A DNA stretch of 64,000 nucleotides from DATAEE01 sp963725145 (GTDB lineage: Bacteria; Acidobacteriota; Vicinamibacteria; Vicinamibacterales; 2-12-FULL-66-21), in contig CAVRXL010000008.1 in assembly GCA_963725145.1 (NCBI GenBank), positions 62,001 through 126,000 of the forward strand, in the 5' to 3' direction. The translations under genes were made by a program, and so were the position numbers. This document shows positions 7,580 to 15,862 of this stretch, piece after piece; the first letter of the stretch is position 1, and each line of letters begins with the position of its first letter. A model generated the notes under the pieces. It worked only from the letters and a program-made list of their open reading frames with translations. It had not been told where the DNA came from and ran no database searches.

Positions 7580-8521
7580 TCAGATCTCCATCAGATCCGC
7601 GCCGACGACGACGCGGCCTTTGAAGTGAGTCCGCGCGCCGGCCGTCCACTCGTCGTCCGGGAGGGTGATGTCGCCGGGGACGAAGTGAGACAGCACCAGC
7701 GTCTTCACGTTCGCGGCCGCCGCCACGCGGCCGACGTCGTCTACGGTCGTGTGGCTGGCGAACATGTGCTCACGAAGCCGCGACGCCACCTTTTGCCGCT
7801 CGAGCGTTTCGGTGATGCTCGGAACGTGCATGACCTCGTGCACGAGTACGTCGGCGCCCGCCGCCAGCCGGATGAGATTCTTTGAAACGTTCGTGTCGCC
7901 GGAGATGACGATCGAACGGTCTGCCGTGTCGAAGCGGAACGCGAACGACGGCACGACGGGCGGATGCTCGTTCAGGGCCGCCGTGACCTTCACGTGGCCG
8001 TCGTCGAGGATCAGGCCGTCACGGCTGATCTCATGTGCACGGATGAAGGGCGCAAGCGGCGGGCGCCCCTCGTCTTTCTGCCTGATCTCCAGATCGTAGG
8101 CATTCATCTCGAGGTAGAGCCGTGTCATCTTTTCGAGCGGTGGAGGTCCGTACGTGTCAATCGGCGCCGTCAGACCCACGATCCACGCGAACATCAGGAG
8201 ATTGCCGTAACCGGCGTTGTGATCCGAGTGCTGGTGCGTGATGAACACGCCGCGGATCGACGGCAGCGGGATGCCGGCAAGTGCAAGCTGCCGGGCGACG
8301 CCATCGCCGCAGTCGACGATGTAGGTTCGGTCCCCGACGACGATCGCCTGAGCTGGCGCGGATCGTTTGCGTTTCGGGGTGGGGCCGCCAGCCGTGCCGA
8401 GCAGGACGAGCCGCGTGCCGGACGTCGGGGCTTGGGGCTTAGGGCTTGGGGCCTGGGGTTTGGAGCTTGCCGCCAACGAGCTAGCGAGCGCCGCGACGAA
8501 CTGCCGCCGGCTGGGGGACAT
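7580..8521 (-). CDS. Exported MBL-fold hydrolase (RNase Z/arylsulfatase-like group)
   Basis: 313 residues. The N-terminus has a twin-arginine-like signal (RRQFVAALASSLA). Residues about 20-34 are a Pro/Lys/Gln/Ala linker read from a 7-base repeat array. The catalytic domain shows 'HQHSDHNAG', 'VISGDTN' and 'LVLSHFVPGD', the ligand set of the long-form RNase Z/AtsA-like metallo-beta-lactamase group. Periplasmic members act on esters, sulfates or phosphodiesters. It heads a probable three-gene unit with HupE and a second MBL hydrolase. A TATAAG-like box lies about 10 bases before the ATG. Confidence 0.85.
   Translation of the reverse strand: MSPSRRQFVAALASSLAASSKPQAPSPKPQAPTSGTRLVLLGTAGGPTPKRKRSAPAQAIVVGDRTYIVDCGDGVARQLALAGIPLPSIRGVFITHQHSDHNAGYGNLLMFAWIVGLTAPIDTYGPPPLEKMTRLYLEMNAYDLEIRQKDEGRPPLAPFIRAHEISRDGLILDDGHVKVTAALNEHPPVVPSFAFRFDTADRSIVISGDTNVSKNLIRLAAGADVLVHEVMHVPSITETLERQKVASRLREHMFASHTTVDDVGRVAAAANVKTLVLSHFVPGDITLPDDEWTAGARTHFKGRVVVGADLMEI
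8427..8468. repeat. 7-base-period array 3, inside a coding region
   Basis: Six heptamers in strict register: GGGGCTT twice, AGGGCTT, GGGGCCT, GGGGTTT, GGAGCTT. The length is 42 bases (divisible by 3), so the MBL reading frame is kept; the array encodes the SKPQAP/SPKPQAP linker after the signal peptide. Confidence 0.85.
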
Positions 8522-8547
8522 GGCGGGACAGCTTATATGAAGTGAGG

Positions 8548-8553
8548 TAGAGT
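8548..8553 (+). promoter_or_regulatory. -10-like TAGAGT before the Rho_N-like gene
   Basis: TAGAGT ends 6 bases before the ATG at 8560, consistent with a leaderless transcript. A GAGG at 8544 is too far away to be a good Shine-Dalgarno, so the two readings compete. Confidence 0.35.
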
Positions 8554-8559
8554 GTCGCG

Positions 8560-8883
8560 ATGGCCTACACCTACCACGAACTGAAGCTGAAGAGCGTGGC
8601 CGAGCTGCGCGAGATCTCGAAAACGATCGAGAATGAAGAGTTGAAGGGCGCGATGCAGATGAACAAGGAACATCTGCTGCCCGTCCTGTGCAAGGCTCTC
8701 GGCATCGACGCGCACGAGCACCACGAAGCGAAGGGCATCGACAAAGCGGCGATCAAGGCGAAGATGCGCGAACTGAAAGCGGAGCGCGCGAAGGCGCTCG
8801 AAGCGCACGACGCCGCGAAGCTGAAGGCGGTCCGCCGGACGCTGCACCGGATGAATCACAAGATCCGAGCGGCGTCTGCCTGA
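8560..8883 (+). CDS. Small Rho_N/SAP-like domain protein
   Basis: 107 residues. Residues 9-50 ('LKSVAELREISKTI' ... 'MNKEHLLPVLCKALG') match the helix-extended-helix pattern of the Rho N-terminal/SAP-like domain, which binds nucleic acid. The C-terminal half is a highly charged Lys/Arg/Glu/Ala helix with 'KAKMRELKAERAKALEAHD' (in part) and is probably coiled coil. A nucleic-acid-binding role is inferred; no partner is visible. It is divergent from the MBL/HupE unit, and its 3' end is close to repeat array 4. Confidence 0.7.
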   Translation: MAYTYHELKLKSVAELREISKTIENEELKGAMQMNKEHLLPVLCKALGIDAHEHHEAKGIDKAAIKAKMRELKAERAKALEAHDAAKLKAVRRTLHRMNHKIRAASA

Positions 8884-8889
8884 GTCGGT

Positions 8890-8943
8890 CCTCGTTCCTA
8901 GGGCCTCGTGCCTCGGGCAGTGCCTCGTTCCTCGTGCCTCGGG
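8890..8943. repeat. 7-base-period array 4
   Basis: CCTCGTT, CCTAGGG, CCTCGTG, CCTCGGG, a 5-base slip (CAGTG), then CCTCGTT, CCTCGTG, CCTCGGG. It shares the unit style of array 1. Read on the minus strand it encodes the last dozen or so residues and the stop codon of the neighbouring hydrolase. Confidence 0.85.
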
Positions 8944-9410
8944 CGCCAGCGGTGCACGGCGAGCGCCAGACCGCCGAAGACCAGGATCTCGAGCGTCACG
9001 ACCTTCAGATTGTGGATCCAGAAGTTCGGCAACCAGTACCGCCTCGACACCGGCGTGATGAGCGGCACGGGCGACATGTAGTGCTCGGTGCTGAAGGGCC
9101 ACAGCACCATGATGCCCAGCGGCGGGGAGGTGTCGCGTCCGAGCCAGTCGAGCAGCGGGTGCGACGCGTACGCGAGCGTGCCGGCGAGGACGAGGTCCCA
9201 CGGCCGGAGCACGAGCGCCAGCACGGCCGCGACGATCGTGATCGCGCCCACGCTGTGCGTGTAGGTGGCGTGCGTGCCGAACAGGAAGTCGATGTCCGGC
9301 AAGCAGGCGAGGGCGGCAAACAGAAGAGCCCTGTGCCGCGCGAGCGCCGGACCGGCGATCGACGCGCCGACGACGTATCCGGCCAGCGCGTGTCCGACCG
9401 GGCTCGGCAT
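8898..9410 (-). CDS. YdjM-type membrane metal-dependent hydrolase
   Basis: 170 residues. 'MPSPVGHALAGY' at the N-terminus, 'CLPDIDFLFG', 'YTHSVGA' and 'YASHPLLDWLG' are the conserved His/Asp motifs of the YdjM/DUF457 inner-membrane family, annotated as metal-dependent hydrolases and linked in E. coli to the SOS response. Four to five membrane helices are likely. Residues after about 155 (HEERGTARGTRP) are encoded by repeat array 4 and are probably non-essential. The ATG is followed immediately by the conserved motif, which fixes the start. Confidence 0.85.
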   Translation of the reverse strand: MPSPVGHALAGYVVGASIAGPALARHRALLFAALACLPDIDFLFGTHATYTHSVGAITIVAAVLALVLRPWDLVLAGTLAYASHPLLDWLGRDTSPPLGIMVLWPFSTEHYMSPVPLITPVSRRYWLPNFWIHNLKVVTLEILVFGGLALAVHRWRPRHEERGTARGTRP

Positions 9411-9489
9411 GACGGCCGACGCTATCAGACGGCTGCGGCGCGCTTCAAGTCTTCGAAGGGTCCCGGACGGGTAACGGCGCGGGGTGCGA

Positions 9490-9495
9490 TAGAAT
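9490..9495 (+). promoter_or_regulatory. -10-like TAGAAT before the HtrA gene
   Basis: TAGAAT ends 7 bases before the ATG at 9503. No Shine-Dalgarno lies between, so the HtrA/pseudoprotease pair may be transcribed without a leader. Confidence 0.45.
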
Positions 9496-9502
9496 CGCGG
9501 AC

Positions 9503-11554
9503 ATGATGCGCGTGTTCGGAGTCCTGGCGCTCGCTTGTGTACTTATCTCGAGCGGCGCTATGGCCGGCGCCGGGGGACTTGCCCTGAGCGCAGTCGAAGG
9601 GCAGCCCGTGTCCCCGGAACGCGCGGAGATCGACCGCGCCGTCGATCGCGTCCGTCCCAGCCTCGTCCGCATCCACGTCGTCGCGGTCGAACACGATCAG
9701 GGGCGCGAGATCAAGCGCGAAGGGGCTGGCAGCGGCACCATCATCACGCCCGAAGGGCACGTGCTGACCAACCATCACGTCGCCGGCCGGACGCGGCGCG
9801 TCGTCTGCACGCTCCCCGACAAGGAAGAAATCGACGCGGACGTCGTCGGCACCGATCCGTTGTCCGACATCACGGTCCTCAAGCTGCGGCCGGCGAAGCC
9901 GCGCGTGTTTCCAGTGGCGACTTTTGGCGACTCGTCCACGCTCAGGGTCGGCGATCGCGTGCTCGCGCTGGGCAGCCCGTTCGCGCTTTCGCAGTCGGTT
10001 ACGCTCGGAATCATCAGCAACACCGAGATGATCATGCCGGCGCTCTTCTGGCCGTTCAACCGCCTGAGGCTGGAGGGAGAGGACGTCGGCTCGATCGTCC
10101 GCTGGATCGCCCACGACGCGGCGATCTACGGCGGCAATTCCGGCGGCCCGCTGATCAACTTGAAAGGGGAGATTATCGGCGTCAACGAGATCAGCCTCGG
10201 CCTGGCGGGCGCGATCCCGGGCAACCTCGCGCGCGAGGTGGGCCAGGTGATCATCCGCGACGGCCGGGTCACGCGCAGCTGGATCGGGCTGGAGGCGCAG
10301 CCGCTGATGAAGTCTTCTCCGCGGGACCGGGGCGTGCTCGTCAGTGGCACCATCGCCGGTTCACCCGCCGCCGCCGCCGGCTTTCAGGCTGGCGACATCC
10401 TCCTCAAACTCGGCGGGGAAGACGTGACCGTGCGGTTTGCCGAGGAGCTCCCGCTCTTCAATCAGCTCGTGATGCGTCTGCCGCGTGGGAAGAACGTCGA
10501 GGCGGTCGTCCTGCGCGGCAGCGAGACAAAAACCCTCGCGGTTGTGCCGGCCGATCGCGAAAGCATCGAGTCGCGCCCGCGCGAGATCGGAGAGTGGGGC
10601 ATCACCGCGTCGGATCTGACGACGTGGTCGATGAAGTCCATGCGGCGCTCGAGCCGCGACGGCGTCCGGATCCGCGGCATCCGGCCGGGTGGTCCCGCCG
10701 ACGATGCGAAGCCGCCGCTGGAGGAAGATGACGTCGTCGTAAAAATGGACGACACCGACGTGCGTCGCGTGGACGATCTGATCGCTGCAACGGAAAAGCT
10801 CAAGCTGGGCGAAGACCCGCGCGAGGTGCTCGTCACCTTCGACCGGGGCCGCGATCGCTTCTTGACGGTCGTCGAGCTGGGCCGGCCGGGGCTCGAGGAT
10901 CCCGGGGCCGAGGCGCGCAAAGCGTGGGTACCGGTCTCCACGCAGGTCCTCACGCGCGAGCTGGCAGCGAAGCTCGGGCTCGAAGGAAAGAGCGGCGTCC
11001 GCATCACGCGCGTGGAGCGCGAGAGCGCGCGCAAGGCGGGCCTGGAGGTGGGCGACGTGATCGTCGCCGTCGACGGCGAGCCCGTGCGCGCGACGCAGCC
11101 GGCCGACGTCGAGGTCTTCCCGGCGATGATCCGGCAATACAAGATCGGCGGGACGGCGGATCTGACGGTCGTCCGCGGCCGCGAGGAACGGAAGATCCCG
11201 GTCACGCTCGAGATGTCGCCGCGCCTTTCGCGCGAGATGCGGAAGTATCAGGATGACAATTTCGAGTTCCGCGTTCGCGATCTGGCGCCAGACGATCGGG
11301 AACAGACCGGGGTCGAGGAGAAAGATGGCGGCGTTCTCGTCGATGCGGTCAGCGAAGGCGGTTGGGCGGCGCTGGCTCGCCTCGCGGTCGGCGACGTCAT
11401 CCTCACGATCGACGGAAATCCCGTCCGCGACGTCCGCGACGTGCAGGCGAAGATGCTGGACGTCACCAAGCGCAAGGCGCCGGTCACGATTTTTCACGTG
11501 CGGCGCGGGATCCGCACGCTGTTCGTCGAAGTCCAGCCGACGTGGAACCGATAA
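9503..11554 (+). CDS. Periplasmic HtrA/DegP-type serine protease with four PDZ domains
   Basis: 683 residues. A signal peptide covers about residues 1-22, followed by a trypsin-like domain with an intact triad: H92 in 'TNHHV', D122 in 'SDITVLKL', S213 in 'GGNSGGPLI'. Four PDZ-like regions follow, at about 285-360, 385-460, 490-565 and 600-675, each with the 'AGFQAGDIL'/'AGLEVGDVI' carboxylate-loop pattern; classical DegP has two. Such proteases degrade or refold misfolded envelope proteins, and extra PDZ domains may gate access. Residues about 27-33 (LSAVEG) come from a common dispersed repeat. The next gene starts directly after the stop and is related. Confidence 0.9.
   Translation: MMRVFGVLALACVLISSGAMAGAGGLALSAVEGQPVSPERAEIDRAVDRVRPSLVRIHVVAVEHDQGREIKREGAGSGTIITPEGHVLTNHHVAGRTRRVVCTLPDKEEIDADVVGTDPLSDITVLKLRPAKPRVFPVATFGDSSTLRVGDRVLALGSPFALSQSVTLGIISNTEMIMPALFWPFNRLRLEGEDVGSIVRWIAHDAAIYGGNSGGPLINLKGEIIGVNEISLGLAGAIPGNLAREVGQVIIRDGRVTRSWIGLEAQPLMKSSPRDRGVLVSGTIAGSPAAAAGFQAGDILLKLGGEDVTVRFAEELPLFNQLVMRLPRGKNVEAVVLRGSETKTLAVVPADRESIESRPREIGEWGITASDLTTWSMKSMRRSSRDGVRIRGIRPGGPADDAKPPLEEDDVVVKMDDTDVRRVDDLIAATEKLKLGEDPREVLVTFDRGRDRFLTVVELGRPGLEDPGAEARKAWVPVSTQVLTRELAAKLGLEGKSGVRITRVERESARKAGLEVGDVIVAVDGEPVRATQPADVEVFPAMIRQYKIGGTADLTVVRGREERKIPVTLEMSPRLSREMRKYQDDNFEFRVRDLAPDDREQTGVEEKDGGVLVDAVSEGGWAALARLAVGDVILTIDGNPVRDVRDVQAKMLDVTKRKAPVTIFHVRRGIRTLFVEVQPTWNR
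9582..9601 (+). repeat. Dispersed CCTGAGCGCAGTCGAAGG repeat inside the HtrA gene
   Basis: This 20-base word, half of a near palindrome, is widespread in environmental bacterial genomes. Here it is translated as LSAVEG just after the signal peptide, in frame. Confidence 0.7.
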
Positions 11555-12394
11555 ATGAACATGACCTCACATACACGCCGGTTGGTCCTGTCCCTTCTCC
11601 TCATGATCGCTTCGATTGAAGGGGCGGCATTCGCCCAGTCGCCTGAGGAGCGGGCCGCCGCGCGCGATGTCCTGAAGAAGTGGCAGGACACCGTCGTCAA
11701 CGTGCGCGTCGTGCTCAAGACGCGAATGGCGATGGGCGGACGCGAGATGCAGGCGACCGAGGAGACCGTGGATGCGGTCGCGACCGTCATCGATCCGGAC
11801 GGCCTCGCGGTGATGTCGCTCACGACGCTCAACCCCGCAGGCATGATGAATCGCATCATGGGGCAGGCGGGCGGCGGGGGCGGGGAAGAGAAATTCCAGA
11901 TGACGAGCGAGCCGACGGATTTGAAGATCCGCCTCTCGGACGGCCGCGAGATCGCCGCAAAGATCGTCCTGCGCGACGAAGATCTCGACCTCGCGTTCAT
12001 CCGGCCGACCGCGAAGGCAGAGAAGCCCTTCACGTCGCTGGCGCTCGGCGACGAAGGCCGGCCGCAGCCGCTCGAGCCGGTGGTGTCGATTTCGCGGCTG
12101 GGCCGGGTCGGCGGCTGGGTCCCGGCCGCCTCTCTCCAATCGGTCAACGCGATTATCGAGCGCCCGCGGACCATGTACGTCATCTCGTCGTCGGATGGTT
12201 TCGGCGGAGGGATCGGCACGCCGGTGTTCCTGCTCAACGGCAAGCTGGCCGGGCTGCTCGTCCTGCGCAGCATCACCGGCAACCGGCCCGGGATGTACTC
12301 GATGATGGGTGGATCCGAAGGGCTCGGGCTGCTGCCGGTCATCCTTCCGGCCGCCGACATCCGCGAGGTCGCGAAGCAGGCGGTCGAGAAGTAG
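11555..12394 (+). CDS. Secreted trypsin-fold pseudoprotease-like protein
   Basis: 279 residues with a signal peptide (about 1-27, ending FAQ). The body resembles the HtrA protease fold: 'VIDPDGLAVMSL' occupies the place of 'ITPEGHVLTNHH', 'DEDLDLAFIRP' matches the catalytic-Asp strand, and 'GGGIGTPVFLLNGKLAGLLV' takes the place of 'GGNSGGPLINLKGEIIGV'. His and Ser of the triad are therefore absent while Asp remains. It starts immediately after the stop of the active HtrA, so the pair is co-expressed. A role as a non-catalytic partner or regulator is inferred; a degraded paralogue is the alternative. Confidence 0.65.
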   Translation: MNMTSHTRRLVLSLLLMIASIEGAAFAQSPEERAAARDVLKKWQDTVVNVRVVLKTRMAMGGREMQATEETVDAVATVIDPDGLAVMSLTTLNPAGMMNRIMGQAGGGGGEEKFQMTSEPTDLKIRLSDGREIAAKIVLRDEDLDLAFIRPTAKAEKPFTSLALGDEGRPQPLEPVVSISRLGRVGGWVPAASLQSVNAIIERPRTMYVISSSDGFGGGIGTPVFLLNGKLAGLLVLRSITGNRPGMYSMMGGSEGLGLLPVILPAADIREVAKQAVEK

Positions 12395-12398
12395 TCTC

Positions 12399-12461
12399 GA
12401 GTTCTGAGTCTTGAGTTGTGAGTTTTGAGTTCTGAGTCAAAACTCAAAACTCGAAACTACG
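12399..12461. repeat. 7-base-period array 5 with internal inversion
   Basis: GAGTTCT, GAGTCTT, GAGTTGT, GAGTTTT, GAGTTCT, GAGTCAA, then AACTCAA, AACTCGA, AACTACG: nine heptamers in register. The last units are the reverse complement of the first, so the transcript can fold back. It fills the gap between the pseudoprotease and SDR genes. Confidence 0.85.
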
Positions 12462-12465
12462 TGAG

Positions 12466-13374
12466 ATGGAGATCGTCATCACCGGCGCTTCCGGGTTCAT
12501 CGGGAGCGCCGTAACCGAGCGGCTGCTGCCGCGCCACGCCATCCGTTCGCTGACGTCTCACCCGCATAAGAACCGGTTCGGCGAGCGAGTCCGAAACATC
12601 CTCTACGATTTCGAGCGGCCGGAGCGCATGGACGAGGCCTTCGAGGGGGCCGACGCGTTCGTCCACTCGTACTACATCCGTTTTCCTCACGCGGGCGACA
12701 CGTTCGAGCGCGCCGTGGCGCGCGCCGGCGTTCTCTTCGAGCGCGCGCGGCGCGCGGGCGTGCGCCGGATCGTCCACGTCAGCGTGAGCAACGCCGACGA
12801 GGCGTCCGACCTGCCGTACTATCGCAACAAGGGCCGCCTCGAGCGCCTCGTGCGCGAGTCGGGCCTCGAGTTCGCGATTCTCCGGCCGGCGCTCGTCTTC
12901 GGCCCCGGCGACATCCTCCTCAACAACATCGCGTGGTTTCTGCGGCGCGCGCCCGTGTTCGGCATTTTCGGCGACGGCGCGTACCGCGTGCAGCCGGTCG
13001 CGCTCGATGGGTTTGGCGCGCTCGTCGCCGAGGCGGTCGATTCGCCCGGCAGCGGGGCGATCACGGATGTCGCGGGTCCGGCCGACTACACGTATCTCGA
13101 CATGGTCCGGCTGATCCGCGCGGCCGTCGGCAGCCACGCCGCGCCCATCCGGATGCCTGCCCCGCTCGCGCTCGCGGCTTCATGGGCCACTGGATTCCTC
13201 GTTCGCGACGTCATCCTGACGAGGGACGAGGCGAGAGGCCTGACCGAGGAGTATCTCTACTCGCCGCATCCGCGTCGGGTTGGAGAAAGCCTCGAGAACT
13301 GGCTGGAGCGGCCTGACGTGCGCGACTACCTCGGACGCTCGTACGTCAGCGAGCTCGAGCGGCACTTCCGGTAG
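12466..13374 (+). CDS. NAD(P)-binding atypical SDR / NDUFA9-like protein
   Basis: 302 residues. 'ITGASGFIGSAV' at residues 4-15 is the TGxxGxxG dinucleotide motif of extended/atypical SDRs. 'VRRIVHVSVSNAD' and 'YYRNKGRLERLVRESGL' match the NmrA/NDUFA9-like subgroup, where the usual YxxxK is replaced by a Tyr-Asn-Lys arrangement. These proteins often bind NAD(P) without a known reaction. The last third (170-300) is a substrate-cap region. The ATG directly follows repeat array 5, so its promoter is unclear. Confidence 0.8.
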   Translation: MEIVITGASGFIGSAVTERLLPRHAIRSLTSHPHKNRFGERVRNILYDFERPERMDEAFEGADAFVHSYYIRFPHAGDTFERAVARAGVLFERARRAGVRRIVHVSVSNADEASDLPYYRNKGRLERLVRESGLEFAILRPALVFGPGDILLNNIAWFLRRAPVFGIFGDGAYRVQPVALDGFGALVAEAVDSPGSGAITDVAGPADYTYLDMVRLIRAAVGSHAAPIRMPAPLALAASWATGFLVRDVILTRDEARGLTEEYLYSPHPRRVGESLENWLERPDVRDYLGRSYVSELERHFR

Positions 13375-13389
13375 CCTGCTCGTCGTGGG

Positions 13390-13540
13390 GTCAACGGAGG
13401 TGAAGGAGATAACGGAGTCAAAACGGAGGAACGGAGTCAGCGGAGACGTAACGGAGGCTTCTAACTATCTTTAACTCCGTTCGTCCCCGTTAACCCCGTT
13501 GCTCCGTTGTAACTCCGCTATCTCCGTCCTCTCCGCTAGC
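13390..13540. repeat. ACGGAG-rich imperfect inverted repeat, copy 2
   Basis: Same design as 520-665: iterated ACGGAG words, a T-rich centre (near 13,460-13,475), then CTCCGTT words. A core of about 35 bases in the left arm differs from copy 1 at one base, and 22 bases of the right arm are identical. It occupies the gap between the convergent SDR and M24 genes; nothing coding is seen. Confidence 0.8.
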
Positions 13541-13548
13541 GAGAGAGC

Positions 13549-14872
13549 CTACCCGATAAGCAAGATTCGATTGTTAACTGGATACAGCCACTCGACCCCG
13601 CGCTCGGTGACGATCGCATCGTCTTCGAGCGGGATGCGGACCTTCTTCCCGCCCCACTCCGGCGCCGGCGTCCAGGCGAAGAACTCGATCGAGAACATGT
13701 TCGTCGGCTTGATCTCGAAGGTGAGCCGCTGCGGGTTGAACCACGCGATGGACGGCCCGATGTCGTGGCCGAGGTTGCCGACCGAGTGGCAGCCGATGAT
13801 GACCTCGGTCTTCGGCGTGTCGGTCGTCTTGTTGAAGGTCTCCATGATGGAGAATCCGGCCTCGGCGACCTTCTGGTTCAGGATCTTCAGCGTCTCGTCC
13901 GCGCGCCGCCCCGGCTTGATCGTGCGGCGGATGATCTCGCGAACCTTCACGGCCTGATCGAACGCGTTCTGGATGCCCTTCGGCGGGCCGGCCTCGCCCG
14001 GCTTCAGCACGTACGCCATCCGCTTGACGTCGGTGCAGAAGTTCATCAGACAGACGCCCCAGTCGATGACGAGCAAATCGCCGGGCTGGATCACGCGGCG
14101 CGTCGAGACCGCCTCGATGCCGCCGGGCCCCGTGATGTAGACCGACGGCATGTCGAACGACGACCCGACCCCGCGCTCGAGCAGGCGGTCCTGCATCCAC
14201 CACGCGACGTCCTCGAGCGTCGTGGCGCCCGGCTTGACGACCTCGTTCGAGAGCGCGCGCTCCGCGATGAGCCGCGACAGGTGCGCCGCCTCGGCAAAGG
14301 CGGCCACCTCGGACGCGACGCGCCGCGACCGAAAGTCCGAGACCAGCTTCTCCGCGGTCACGAGGCGGCCGGCCCACGGCTCTCCGAGGGTCTTCGTCAG
14401 CTCGAGATACGCCGCGTGCGAGAGGCCGTCGGCCGCGCCGATCTCGTCCGACATGTTCACGCCGATCCGCTTCGGCGCCCGTTCGCTGACGAACTTCTTC
14501 ACGTCGACGTCGCCGCCGACGATGTCGTAGGCGCCGCAGGCCTCGAGCATGTAGCCGTCCACGCCGAGCGCGGCACGCTCGATGCGCGGTCTCCGGCCTG
14601 CCCCGGTTCCGGTAGAAGATGTAGAACCCCACCCGGCCCGGATACCCGCGTCCGAGGTCGTCGTAGAGCGGATCGTAGTGGCCCTCCTTCATCATCACGA
14701 GCCACATGTCGATGCCGTTTTCCCGCATCGCCTGCGGGAGGATGTAGTCGAACTTGTCCTTGCGGATCTGGCACATCTGCTCCCACCGGCGGCGCGCTTC
14801 CTGCGCCGACGCGGGCGCTGCGACGAGGAGGGCGAGAACGCTCAGGAATATGGAGCGAAGGGCGTAGCGCAT
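13549..14872 (-). pseudogene. M24 metallopeptidase (Xaa-Pro aminopeptidase-like), frameshifted
   Basis: The start (ATG at 14,872) gives a signal peptide (...AAPASAQ) and an N-terminal creatinase-like region down to 'FYIFYRNRG'. Near 14,588 the sequence has one base too many: deleting one C restores 'RPETRIERAALGVDGYM' and the whole downstream domain. Total length is 3n+1. The pita-bread catalytic domain is intact, with metal ligands in 'VIDWG', 'CTDVKRM', 'GCHSVGNLGHD', 'FSIEFF' and 'VTERGVEW'. The enzyme would trim N-terminal Xaa-Pro residues in the periplasm. A sequencing error is as likely as true inactivation, since no other damage is seen. Confidence 0.8.
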
Positions 14873-14877
14873 GCCGC

Positions 14878-14883
14878 ATTAGA
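14878..14883 (-). promoter_or_regulatory. -10-like TCTAAT before the M24 gene
   Basis: On the minus strand TCTAAT ends 5 bases before the ATG at 14,872, again compatible with a leaderless transcript. Confidence 0.4.
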
Positions 14884-14909
14884 CCACGCGCCACAGCTGT
14901 AGCAGACAG

Positions 14910-15455
14910 CTAGTCGAAGAAGGCACGAGCCTGCTGTCGCAGGCGTCGGAGGACCGTCGAACGGACAATCTGCGAGCCCGCGAACGACCGGCGCGCGGCG
15001 GCCCGGTCTGTCCCCTCGAACGAGACGACTTCCACCGTAGTCGCGAGAGGATCCACGATCCAGCATTCGCGCACGCCGTACCGGCCGTACCACGACAGTT
15101 TTTCGCCGCGATCGTACCGCACCGATCCGCGCGACAGAACTTCGACCACCAGGTCCGGCGGGCCCCAGACCTGGCCCCGGATGATGTGCGTGCGATCGCT
15201 GGCGACGAACGCGACGTCGGGTTGCAGCACCAGCGCTTCCGCCTTGTCCAGCACGATATCCAGCGGGGCGACCGCGACCACTCCGAGATGGTGACGACGT
15301 ACATGGCGCGAGAGGCGGGTCGCCACGCCGAACAAGAGGGCCTGGTGGTTGTACAAGGGGGCGGGCGGCTCGCGCACGACACCCCACACCAGCTCCCGGC
15401 GGCGGACGGTCTCCTCGCCGCGTAGGTAGGTGACAGTAGAGAGACGATCTGTCAT
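14910..15455 (-). CDS. Uma2-family (DUF820) PD-(D/E)XK protein
   Basis: 181 residues from the ATG at 15,455, chosen because AGGAG lies 7 bases upstream; a longer frame to 15,482 lacks a site. Motifs 'LQPDVAFVA', 'PPDLVVEVLS' and 'VRECWIVDP' form the PD-(D/E)XK nuclease core of the Uma2/DUF820 family, abundant in cyanobacteria, Chloroflexi and Acidobacteria and of unknown target. An 'ELVWGVVREPPAP' segment near residue 30 is also typical. It is divergent from the Mpo1-like gene. Confidence 0.85.
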   Translation of the reverse strand: MTDRLSTVTYLRGEETVRRRELVWGVVREPPAPLYNHQALLFGVATRLSRHVRRHHLGVVAVAPLDIVLDKAEALVLQPDVAFVASDRTHIIRGQVWGPPDLVVEVLSRGSVRYDRGEKLSWYGRYGVRECWIVDPLATTVEVVSFEGTDRAAARRSFAGSQIVRSTVLRRLRQQARAFFD

Positions 15456-15527
15456 GACGATACTCCTGGACGACGATGCCATCGTCGTCGGTCGGAGATC
15501 AAGCCCCGGGCGAGCGGTTTTCAGGCC

Positions 15528-15533
15528 TATAAT
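15528..15533 (+). promoter_or_regulatory. TATAAT -10 box before the Mpo1-like gene
   Basis: A perfect TATAAT, 19 bases before the ATG. It leaves room for a short leader carrying the CAGGAG Shine-Dalgarno at 15,541-15,546. Confidence 0.55.
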
Positions 15534-15552
15534 CTCTGGTCAGGAGCACATC

Positions 15553-15855
15553 ATGGCGACACTGGGCGGGCGTCCGATGGAGGAATGGGTCGAGCGCTAC
15601 GGGCACAGCCACACGCACCCGTTCAATCGCCTCTGTCACACGTTCGGCATCCCGCTGATCGCCGTCTCGCTGCCGCTCTTTGTCATCGCGCTGTTCGTGG
15701 ACGGATTCTGGAAGATCCCTCTGGGGATCTTCATCATCGGCTGGGTCCTGCAGTTCGCCGGGCACGCGGTCGAGGGCAAGCCGCCTGAGTTCTTTCACGA
15801 CTGGCGGTTTCTCCTGGTTGGACTGCGCTGGTGGGTCGCAAAGGTGCTTCGCTGA
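15553..15855 (+). CDS. Mpo1-like/DUF962 membrane protein
   Basis: 100 residues from the ATG at 15,553 (CAGGAG 7 bases upstream). 'WVERYGHSHTHPFNRLCHTFGIP' (in part), then two hydrophobic hairpin segments, 'FAGHAVEGKPPEFF' and 'LVGLRWW', match the DUF962/Mpo1 family. Yeast Mpo1 is an Fe(II)-dependent dioxygenase acting on 2-hydroxy fatty acids, and the conserved His residues (HSHTH, CHTFG, GHAVE) are the presumed iron ligands. It is convergent with the PQQ dehydrogenase, with 7 bases between stops. Confidence 0.88.
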   Translation: MATLGGRPMEEWVERYGHSHTHPFNRLCHTFGIPLIAVSLPLFVIALFVDGFWKIPLGIFIIGWVLQFAGHAVEGKPPEFFHDWRFLLVGLRWWVAKVLR

Positions 15856-15862
15856 GGCGACG

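Noticed and set aside
13574..14872. Continuous 432-codon frame as the real M24-region protein
   Set aside because: After the first ~100 residues it becomes an Arg/Ala-rich shadow, whereas the frame reached by deleting one base contains all M24 metal ligands.
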